This document shows, one piece after another, positions 1 to 6,742 of a stretch of 6,742 bases of DNA. The DNA is from an uncultured Collinsella sp. (GTDB lineage: Bacteria > Actinomycetota > Coriobacteriia > Coriobacteriales > Coriobacteriaceae), in the NCBI GenBank assembly GCA_902490325.1, contig CABUDJ010000087.1, positions 1 to 6,742 on the forward strand. The letters run 5' to 3'. A program made the position numbers and the translations under genes. Position 1 is the first letter of the stretch, and every line of letters begins with the position of its first letter. Below the pieces are notes generated by a model, which worked only from the letters and a program-made list of their open reading frames with translations, searched no databases and was not told the origin of the DNA.

Positions 1-1
1 C

Positions 2-673
2 GCCCGCAAGGCCGAGAACCTCTCCATCACCCGTGACGTTTCGGGCGAGGGCGTTCAGCAGGCGCTGCTTAAGATTCTTGAGGGCACGGTGGCAAGCGTT
101 CCGCCCACCGGCGGCCGCAAGCATCCCCAGCAGGAGCTGCTGCAGATCGACACGACGAACATCCTGTTCATCTGCGGCGGTGCCTTTGTGGGTCTGGATA
201 AGATCATCGCCGATCGCGTGGGCAACAAGGGCGTGGGCTTTAACTCCGAGATCGCCGGCCCCACCTCGGTCGACGAGAACGACCTGCTGCGCCAGGTGCT
301 CCCGCAGGACCTCAACGCCTTTGGCATGATCCCCGAGTTTGTGGGACGTACGCCCGTCGTCACCCAGACGCAGGCGCTCGACGAGGACGACCTGGTGTCG
401 ATCCTGACCGAGCCCAAGAACGCCGTGGTGCGTCAGTACCGCAAGATGTTCCAGCTCGAGGACGTTGAGCTTGAGTTTGAGGATGCCGCCCTGCACGAGA
501 TCGCCCGCATGGCGCTCGCCCGCAAGACCGGTGCCCGCGGCCTGCGCTCCATCTGCGAGGACGTGCTGCAGCAGACGATGTTCGATCTGCCCAGCGAGGA
601 GGGCGTCGCCAAGGTCGTCGTAACCGAAGCCTCCGTAAAGGGCGAAGAACAGCCCCGACGCATCTACGGGTAA
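2..673 (+). CDS. clpX: ATP-dependent Clp protease ATP-binding subunit ClpX, C-terminal part (5' end outside the window)
   Basis: ClpX is the AAA+ unfoldase that feeds tagged substrates into the ClpP peptidase in the cytoplasm. The reading frame is open from base 2 and gives 223 residues before TAA at 671-673. A full ClpX is about 420 residues, so roughly the N-terminal half (zinc-binding domain, Walker A, most of Walker B) is missing because of the window edge. Visible landmarks, numbered from the first full codon: the RKH pore loop at 39-41 in GGRKHP, the sensor-1 strand TTNILFICGG at 51-60, a VGF tripeptide at 78-80 in the place of the IGF loop that docks ClpP, the arginine finger in IPEFVGR (R116), and the sensor-2 motif TGARGLRS at 176-183. 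The C-terminus PRRIYG resembles the usual xxxIYG ending. The VGF loop suggests a ClpP-partnered enzyme. A terminator follows 22 bases after the stop, so clpX ends its transcription unit. Confidence 0.97.
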   Translation, partial: ARKAENLSITRDVSGEGVQQALLKILEGTVASVPPTGGRKHPQQELLQIDTTNILFICGGAFVGLDKIIADRVGNKGVGFNSEIAGPTSVDENDLLRQVLPQDLNAFGMIPEFVGRTPVVTQTQALDEDDLVSILTEPKNAVVRQYRKMFQLEDVELEFEDAALHEIARMALARKTGARGLRSICEDVLQQTMFDLPSEEGVAKVVVTEASVKGEEQPRRIYG

Positions 674-694
674 ACCTGACAAAAACGTGCTTGC

Positions 695-734
695 AAATAG
701 CCTCCGACCATCCGCGGTCGGAGGCTATTTTATA
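695..734 (+). terminator. Intrinsic terminator of clpX
   Basis: A perfect 15-bp stem pairs 695-709 with 716-730 around a 6-nt loop (ATCCGC, 710-715). The GC-rich core CCTCCGACC is followed by a run of T within TATTTTATATATA. It lies 21 bases after the clpX stop. The A-rich foot of the left arm (AAATAG) could make it work in both directions, but no gene on the minus strand needs it. Confidence 0.9.
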
Positions 735-759
735 TATACGCAATAACCCCAACTACCTG

Positions 760-768
760 TGTTATTCT
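760..768 (+). promoter_or_regulatory. Possible extended -10 promoter for valS
   Basis: The sequence TGTTATTCT matches the extended -10 pattern TGn followed by a 4/6 TATAAT match (TATTCT, 763-768). No good -35 is seen at the normal distance (GCAATA at 740-745). It lies downstream of the clpX terminator and would start transcription near 775, giving valS a leader of about 110 nt. It is a weak prediction from sequence alone. Confidence 0.3.
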
Positions 769-824
769 GTGTGTTTGTTTAAGCCTCAGCGAAGTCATAT
801 CAGACTGAAGTAATCGATACCTAA

Positions 825-864
825 GGGGAGGAATGCAGACCCTAGCGGGCCTACATTCCTCCCC
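825..864 (+). promoter_or_regulatory. Leader hairpin upstream of the valS ribosome binding site
   Basis: GGGGAGGAATG (825-835) is perfectly complementary to CATTCCTCCCC (854-864). The stem continues inward through A-T, G-C and CCC/GGG pairs, with two A·C mismatches, to a TAGC tetraloop (843-846): 16 of 18 positions pair. No T-tract follows, so it does not look like a terminator. The left arm contains GGGAG, the same word as the valS Shine-Dalgarno at 874-878, and the right arm contains its complement CTCCC (859-863). The right arm could therefore pair either with the left arm or with the ribosome binding site. No T-box consensus (TGGNACC) is present in 674-884. Confidence 0.6.
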
Positions 865-872
865 GACGGGCA

Positions 873-880
873 AGGGAGAG
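873..880 (+). promoter_or_regulatory. valS ribosome binding site
   Basis: AGGGAGAG lies with its GGGAG core (874-878) six bases before ATG 885. It fixes the start and is the potential target of the CTCCC word in the right arm of the leader hairpin. Confidence 0.75.
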
Positions 881-884
881 ATAT

Positions 885-3581
<2,697 letters not shown>

Positions 3582-3596
3582 GTGTTACTGGGGGAC

Positions 3597-3704
3597 GCGG
3601 TTTGGGGCATTGCTCGCTACTGCGGACAGTCCTGCTCGCACGAAGGCCACATTAAGTGGCCTTCGGCTCGTGCGGAACTTGTATCGAGCAAAGCCCCAAA
3701 CCGC
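3597..3704. repeat. 108-nt imperfect palindrome between valS and folC
   Basis: The outer arms 3597-3616 and 3685-3704 are complementary at 19 of 20 positions, with one A·A mismatch (3609/3692). Inside is a second hairpin: CGCACG (3637-3642) pairs with CGTGCG (3669-3674), and AAGGCCAC (3643-3650) pairs with GTGGCCTT (3656-3663) around an ATTAA loop, with a 5-nt bulge at 3664-3668. There is no T-tract on either side, so it is not a standard terminator. It begins 15 bases after the valS stop. It could be a 3'-UTR RNA structure, a small structured RNA or a dispersed palindromic repeat; the sequence alone does not decide. Confidence 0.75.
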
Positions 3705-3738
3705 TCCCATAGCGGTTACGGGGGCGTCCGCTGCCTGG

Positions 3739-3760
3739 TAGGGCCACTTGGTTGTGGCCT
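3739..3760 (+). other. Small hairpin upstream of folC
   Basis: AGGGCCAC pairs with GTGGCCTT (one G·U) around the loop TTGGTT, near 3740-3761. The same GGCCAC...GTGGCC word pair occurs in the inner stem of the larger palindrome (3645-3661), so arms could be exchanged between the two structures. No T-tract follows. Confidence 0.45.
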
Positions 3761-3787
3761 TGATCTTGCTGCAAAGCGGTGTTTGGC

Positions 3788-3796
3788 TGATATTAT
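3788..3796 (+). promoter_or_regulatory. Likely extended -10 promoter of folC
   Basis: TGATATTAT carries a perfect TGn extension and a 5/6 match to TATAAT (TATTAT, 3791-3796). The best -35-like word is TTGCTG at 3766-3771, with a long 19-base spacer, so recognition would rest on the extended -10. Transcription would start near 3803, about 50 bases before the folC start codon. Confidence 0.5.
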
Positions 3797-3803
3797 GAAT
3801 GGG

Positions 3804-3834
3804 AGGGGCTCGTTGTTGATTCGGGCCTCTTTTT
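3804..3834 (+). terminator. Terminator-like hairpin with T-tract just before folC
   Basis: Positions 3804-3812 pair with 3822-3830 in nine base pairs including two G·U wobbles, around a 9-nt loop (TTGTTGATT). The right arm runs into five T (3830-3834). It would end transcripts coming through from valS. Because the predicted folC start point is near 3803, it would fall at the very 5' end of folC mRNA and is unlikely to stop those transcripts. Confidence 0.5.
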
Positions 3835-3839
3835 ATGTT

Positions 3840-3846
3840 GAGGGGA
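3840..3846 (+). promoter_or_regulatory. folC ribosome binding site, which decides the start
   Basis: GAGGGGA lies 9 bases before ATG 3856. The earlier in-frame ATG at 3835 directly follows the T-tract of a hairpin and has no Shine-Dalgarno upstream, so the start at 3856 is preferred. Confidence 0.7.
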
Positions 3847-3855
3847 CTTTGGGTT

Positions 3856-5199
3856 ATGGCTAAGCGTTCTGGGTCGTATGTCGTTCCTTTCTCGTTTGAG
3901 TTGCTTTCGTTTGGTGAAACTGTGGGGCTTGCTGCTGATACGGGGCGGATTTCTGGGGATGCTGGTCCTCTGCTCGAGACGGTTGTCGATATGCTCGATG
4001 AGCTGGGACGTCCGGATGAGTATTTTGATTGCATTCAGGTTGCCGGCACTAATGGCAAGACTTCGACCACGCGTTTTTCGGCCGCTATCCTTCGCGGCGA
4101 GGGGCTCAAGACCGCGCTGTATACGTCGCCGCAGCTTGTTCGCTATCCCGAGCGCATGGAGGTTGACGGGCGCGTCGTGAGCGACGAGGCCTTTGCCCGT
4201 GGCGTTTCGGCAGCTGTCGAGGCGGGGCGTCGCGTGAATGCGCGTCGTGTGGCGGCGGGGGAGCGCGCCTATTCCATCACGCCTTTTGACCTGCTGACGG
4301 CTGCCGCACTGGTGGTGTTTGCCGAGGCCGCGGTGGATGTTGCCGTACTCGAGGTCGGCATGGGCGGTCGTTGGGACGCCACGAGTGCGACCGATCCCGT
4401 CGCCGTTGCCATTACGGGCATTGGGCTCGATCACACGCGCATTTTGGGCGATACGCTCGAGGCCATTGCGGGGGAGAAGGCTGCGGTCATCAAGCCCGGA
4501 CGTCTGGTTGTGCTGGGCGAGGGCACGCATGAGGCGAGTGTTCAACGCGTGATGGATGCTCGTTGTCGCGAGTGCGGCGTCGTGCCGCTCGTGGTAAGCC
4601 ACGCCACGACTAAGGTGCCGGAGCACGTGGGCGATACGGTTGAGTTTAGCTGCACCACGCCGCGTGTGATCTATACGTCGAGCATGGTCAAGCCGGCGTA
4701 TCAGCCGCAGAATGCTGCGTGCGCGATTATGCTCTGCGAGGGGTATCTGGGTCGCGAACTCGATCATGACAAGCTCGATGCGTCGCTTATGGGCTGCCCC
4801 ACGCCGGGTCGATTTGATGTGCTGGGAACTGACCCGCTCAAGCTGATCGACGCCTGCCATAACCCCCAGAGCTGCGAGAACTTTGTGAGCGCGCTGGACG
4901 AGATCGATCCGTGTGTTGAAAATCGCCCCACGCTGCTGTGCGCCGCGCTGGCAGACAAGGACGTGGCGGGTATCGTTGACGTGCTGATTCCGGCCTTCCC
5001 GCGCGTGGTCGTGACCCAGACCGATTCCGATCGCGCCTTGCCGGCAGAGGAGCTCGCCGCCCTGGTGGACGCCGATAAGCTTGCCGGTGTGTACCCGAGC
5101 GTGCCCGAGGCTCTCGCGGCTTTTGACGCCGTGGGCGAGTCCTTCGTTGCCGCCGGTACCATCACTCTAGCCGGCGAAGTAGCCGGCCTGCTGCGTTAA
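3856..5199 (+). CDS. folC: Folylpolyglutamate synthase / dihydrofolate synthase (FolC family)
   Basis: FolC is a cytoplasmic Mur-ligase-like ATPase that adds glutamate to dihydropteroate and/or reduced folates. The protein has 447 residues from ATG 3856. Landmarks: P-loop VAGTNGKTST at 62-71; TSPQLVRYPERM at 90-101, matching the TSPHL...ERI folate-site motif; EVGMGGRWDATS at 166-177; TGIGLDHTRILGDTLEAIAGEKAA at about 187-210, whose K208 fits the carbamylated lysine of the family; PGRFDVL at 317-323; DACHNP at 332-337; and ADKD near 365, typical of the C-terminal domain. The P-loop has T where many FolC have G (GTNGKGS); GTNGKTS is also known in actinobacterial FolC. DACHNP differs slightly from the usual DGAHNP. 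Whether it is mono- or bifunctional cannot be told. The first roughly 60 codons are richer in T/G-ending codons than valS. It follows valS, a common order in Gram-positive bacteria, but with its own likely promoter. Confidence 0.93.
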   Translation: MAKRSGSYVVPFSFELLSFGETVGLAADTGRISGDAGPLLETVVDMLDELGRPDEYFDCIQVAGTNGKTSTTRFSAAILRGEGLKTALYTSPQLVRYPERMEVDGRVVSDEAFARGVSAAVEAGRRVNARRVAAGERAYSITPFDLLTAAALVVFAEAAVDVAVLEVGMGGRWDATSATDPVAVAITGIGLDHTRILGDTLEAIAGEKAAVIKPGRLVVLGEGTHEASVQRVMDARCRECGVVPLVVSHATTKVPEHVGDTVEFSCTTPRVIYTSSMVKPAYQPQNAACAIMLCEGYLGRELDHDKLDASLMGCPTPGRFDVLGTDPLKLIDACHNPQSCENFVSALDEIDPCVENRPTLLCAALADKDVAGIVDVLIPAFPRVVVTQTDSDRALPAEELAALVDADKLAGVYPSVPEALAAFDAVGESFVAAGTITLAGEVAGLLR

Positions 5200-5213
5200 C
5201 CCATCCCCTCAGC

Positions 5214-5280
5214 AGTTGCGGTGAAATACGGACTGTTTTACAAGCTGGAAGCCTGAAACAGTCCGTATATCACCGCAACT
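5214..5280 (+). terminator. 25-bp hairpin downstream of folC (terminator-like, no T-tract)
   Basis: The arms 5214-5238 and 5256-5280 pair at 24 of 25 positions (one A·A mismatch, 5225/5269) around a 17-nt loop. It starts 14 bases after the folC stop in a convergent gap. No T-tract follows directly on either strand, so it is an atypical terminator; it could instead be an mRNA-end stabiliser or a palindromic repeat. A weaker A/T-flanked stem follows at 5282-5311 (AAAAGC with GCTTTT, then one more T). Confidence 0.5.
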
Positions 5281-5352
5281 CAAAAGCAGCCAATTCGGGA
5301 CGGGGCTTTTTGACTGCCCTGTGCCCCGAGTTGACTCGCTTGCCACGAAATG

Positions 5353-5490
5353 GGCCTATCTACTACGTTTTACCGACTACCCTCGACCACACCGAGAATT
5401 GCGAAATTAAAACCGCAGGTAGATGGTTTGCGGATTTTGCGAAAACCCGGTTATGGTCGACCCATGCGGGTTAAACGTAGTAGATAGGCC
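5353..5490. repeat. 138-bp palindromic element with perfect 18-bp ends
   Basis: GGCCTATCTACTACGTTT (5353-5370) recurs as its exact reverse complement at 5473-5490. Complementarity continues inward in register: 5372-5374 with 5469-5471, TCGACCA 5383-5389 with 5454-5460, ACCG 5391-5394 with 5448-5451, and CCGCA 5413-5417 with 5429-5433 around the centre. The whole block can therefore fold as one long imperfect hairpin or cruciform. It has no ORF of note. Five T follow at 5492-5496, so on the plus strand it could also end folC transcription. A miniature palindromic repeat family is the best guess; no direct target repeats are obvious. Confidence 0.7.
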
Positions 5491-5510
5491 GTTTTTGTGG
5501 CGGCATTCAT

Positions 5511-5547
5511 GCAATGCGGCAAAGGGACTGTTCCTTTGCCGCATTGC
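5511..5547 (-). terminator. 15-bp hairpin abutting the stop of the M24 peptidase gene
   Basis: Arms 5511-5525 and 5533-5547 pair perfectly over 15 bp around a 7-nt loop (GACTGTT). On the minus strand the stem starts directly after the TAG stop (5548-5550). The sequence after the hairpin on the minus strand (ATGAATGCCG) lacks a T-tract, so it is terminator-like rather than canonical; T-poor or RNA-end-protecting hairpins are alternatives. Confidence 0.55.
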
Positions 5548-6636
5548 CTAGTCTAGGCGGACCGGATCGTGGGGGTAGGCGTTGAGAATTTCGACGCCGG
5601 TCTCGGTCACCAGGGCCAAGTCCTCGATGCGGACGCCGGTGCGGCCGGGGAGGTAAATGCCCGGCTCGATGGAGAAGGTCATGCCCGGCTCGACAACCTG
5701 CTCGTTGACGAGCGAGACGTCGCCAGGCTCGTGATCCTGCAGGCCAATCGAATGTCCCAGGCGGTGCGTAAAGTACCGCCCGTAGCCTGTGTCTTCAATC
5801 ACATCGCGCGCGGCACGATCCAGGTCGCACATGCGCACGCCCGGTGCGATGAGCGCTTCGGCGGCCTCGTTGGCGCGGCGCACGATATCGTAGATGCGCG
5901 CCGTCTCCTCGTCCGGCTCGCCCCAAAAGAACGTGCGCGTCATGTCCGAGCAGTAGTTGCAGCGGCGTCCGCCAATGTCGAACAGTACTACATCGCCACG
6001 CTTGAGCACGGTGTCGTCGGGCTCGTGGTGCGGGTCGCCGGCGTTGGCGCCAAAGCTCACGATGGGCGGAAAGCTAAAGCCCTCGCAGCCGTGCTTGCGA
6101 TACAAGCCGAGCATCTGGTCGGCAATCTCGCGTTCCGTCCCGCCCTCGTGGACGAGCTTGATGGCATCGGCCATCACGGCGTCGTTAGCAGCTGAGGACA
6201 CGCGCATGAGCTCCTGCTCGGCGGCATCCTTGTGGGTGCGCGCGGCGGTGACGGCAAAGTCGCCCAGGAAAAACTCACTCGCAGCATGGCGCTCCATGAG
6301 CGGCATCAAAAAGCCGGAGCGCATGACGGTGTCGATGCCGAGCGGTTTGGTCGGATCGATCTCGCGCGCGATGGCGTCGGCCACGATGTCGGTATCGGTG
6401 TGGTAGGCAACTCGGGCATTGTCATACTCGGGCAGCTGATGCAGCGCGTTGACCAAGATTGCGGGCTCGCTACCGCGTGCGAGCAGCACGCCGCAAAAAC
6501 GCTCGAACATTTCGGCATAAAAACCGGTCAGGTAATAAATCGACCACGGGTCGTTTACGAGCAGCTGTGCGCCGGGGTGCTGAGCCTCGAGCGCATCGAG
6601 CACGCGCGCCACGCGCTGGTCATCGACATGTGCCAT
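5548..6636 (-). CDS. Xaa-Pro dipeptidase/aminopeptidase-type metallopeptidase (family M24B)
   Basis: This is probably a cytoplasmic dinuclear-metal peptidase that cleaves Xaa-Pro bonds in dipeptides or short peptides. It has 362 residues: an N-terminal creatinase-type domain (about 1-130, with WSIYYLTGFY near 31-40) and a C-terminal pita-bread catalytic domain. All five metal ligands are visible: D220 in LFDIGG, D231 in SDMTRTFF, H295 in HRLGHSIG, E324 in SIEPGIYLPG and E338 in VRIEDLALVT. Further conserved histidines occur at PHHEP (203-206) and QDHEPG (300-305). Start 6636 is chosen because AAAGGA lies 6 bases upstream; an in-frame ATG at 6675 has no ribosome binding site. PepQ-like prolidase and PepP/YpdF-like aminopeptidase cannot be separated by eye, so no symbol is given. 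It is convergent with folC and stands alone. Confidence 0.93.
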   Translation of the reverse strand: MAHVDDQRVARVLDALEAQHPGAQLLVNDPWSIYYLTGFYAEMFERFCGVLLARGSEPAILVNALHQLPEYDNARVAYHTDTDIVADAIAREIDPTKPLGIDTVMRSGFLMPLMERHAASEFFLGDFAVTAARTHKDAAEQELMRVSSAANDAVMADAIKLVHEGGTEREIADQMLGLYRKHGCEGFSFPPIVSFGANAGDPHHEPDDTVLKRGDVVLFDIGGRRCNYCSDMTRTFFWGEPDEETARIYDIVRRANEAAEALIAPGVRMCDLDRAARDVIEDTGYGRYFTHRLGHSIGLQDHEPGDVSLVNEQVVEPGMTFSIEPGIYLPGRTGVRIEDLALVTETGVEILNAYPHDPVRLD

Positions 6637-6642
6637 GAAACA

Positions 6643-6648
6643 TCCTTT
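6643..6648 (-). promoter_or_regulatory. Ribosome binding site of the M24 peptidase gene
   Basis: On the minus strand AAAGGA is followed by a 6-base spacer (TGTTTC) and ATG at 6636. It supports the start at 6636 over the in-frame ATG 13 codons upstream. Confidence 0.75.
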
Positions 6649-6696
6649 CGCTAGGTTGCCACCATGGTATCCCATGCCCGGCAGCTAGGGACGTTC

Positions 6697-6723
6697 CTTT
6701 TAATATGAGCAGGACATTGTCAA
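6697..6723 (-). promoter_or_regulatory. Tentative promoter of the M24 peptidase gene
   Basis: The minus strand carries a perfect -35 word, TTGACA (6723-6718). The only A/T-rich block downstream is CATATTAAAAGG. A -10 read as TATTAA would be only 12 bases away, and TAAAAG at 15 bases matches poorly, so the spacing is not standard. The transcript would have a leader of roughly 50-60 nt. Confidence 0.3.
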
Positions 6724-6742
6724 GAGGCAAAATCGGGCCTGG

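Larger units (their letters stand above)
5200..5547. other. Convergent intergenic region, non-coding and palindrome-rich
   Basis: This 348-base gap lies between the stops of folC (+) and the M24 peptidase (-). I see no gene in it. It is lower in GC than the flanking genes in its middle part (5395-5445) and holds three separate palindromes (5214-5280, 5353-5490, 5511-5547). The stretch 5281-5352 has only weak structure, such as CGGGGC 5301-5306 with GCCCCG 5323-5328. Confidence 0.8.

Noticed and set aside
734..884. T-box riboswitch for valS
   Set aside because: No TGGNACC/T-box sequence and no terminator/antiterminator pair with a T-tract; the leader is too short for a classical T-box.
3597..3765. 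Tetrahydrofolate riboswitch upstream of folC
   Set aside because: The gene context fits, but I could not match the known consensus, and the likely folC promoter lies downstream of this region.
3835..3855. Upstream folC start at ATG 3835
   Set aside because: It directly follows the T-tract of a hairpin and lacks a Shine-Dalgarno; ATG 3856 has GAGGGGA at a suitable distance.
3582..3863. 93-codon plus-strand frame in the valS-folC gap, and an overlapping minus-strand frame (3585-4034)
   Set aside because: Both are explained by the palindromic non-coding sequence; no ribosome site and no recognisable protein feature.
5353..5490. CRISPR repeat-spacer unit
   Set aside because: There are only two copies, in inverted rather than direct orientation, and no cas gene is present.
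6637..6675. N-terminal extension of the M24 peptidase to ATG 6675
   Set aside because: No ribosome site upstream of it, and the extension MGYHGGNLAKGCF is encoded by the region containing the real ribosome site.

Overview
The window is a GC-rich bacterial chromosome segment with strongly C/G-ending codons. Its gene content (ClpX, then valyl-tRNA synthetase, then a folylpolyglutamate synthase, then a convergent M24 peptidase) and its style suggest a Coriobacteriia-type actinobacterium, perhaps Collinsella or a relative. That taxonomic call is inference, because no marker here is decisive.

Layout. Positions 2-673 (+) hold the C-terminal half of clpX, whose 5' end lies outside the window; it is closed by a strong intrinsic terminator (695-734). 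Positions 674-884 contain a tentative extended -10 promoter and a roughly 110-nt valS leader with an 18-position hairpin just upstream of the ribosome binding site. Positions 885-3581 (+) are valS, complete. Positions 3582-3855 are an unusually structured gap: a 108-nt imperfect palindrome, two further hairpins, an extended -10 box and a terminator-like hairpin with a T-tract just before folC. Positions 3856-5199 (+) are folC. Positions 5200-5547 form a 348-base gap between convergent genes that carries no credible gene but is filled with three different palindromes, including a 138-bp element with perfect 18-bp ends (5353-5490). Positions 5548-6636 (-) are a complete Xaa-Pro dipeptidase/aminopeptidase-type M24 metallopeptidase. 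The last roughly 100 bases are its upstream region.

How the genes relate. All four genes are housekeeping: ClpX unfolds proteins for ClpP, ValS charges tRNA-Val, FolC adds glutamates to folates, and the M24 enzyme trims proline-containing peptides. valS followed by folC is a conserved order in many Gram-positive bacteria. Here the two are separated by about 270 bases of structured sequence rather than tightly coupled, and folC seems to have its own promoter.

I see no defence system, transposase, CRISPR array, tRNA or rRNA. The unexplained content is non-coding: the valS leader hairpin and the long intergenic palindromes.
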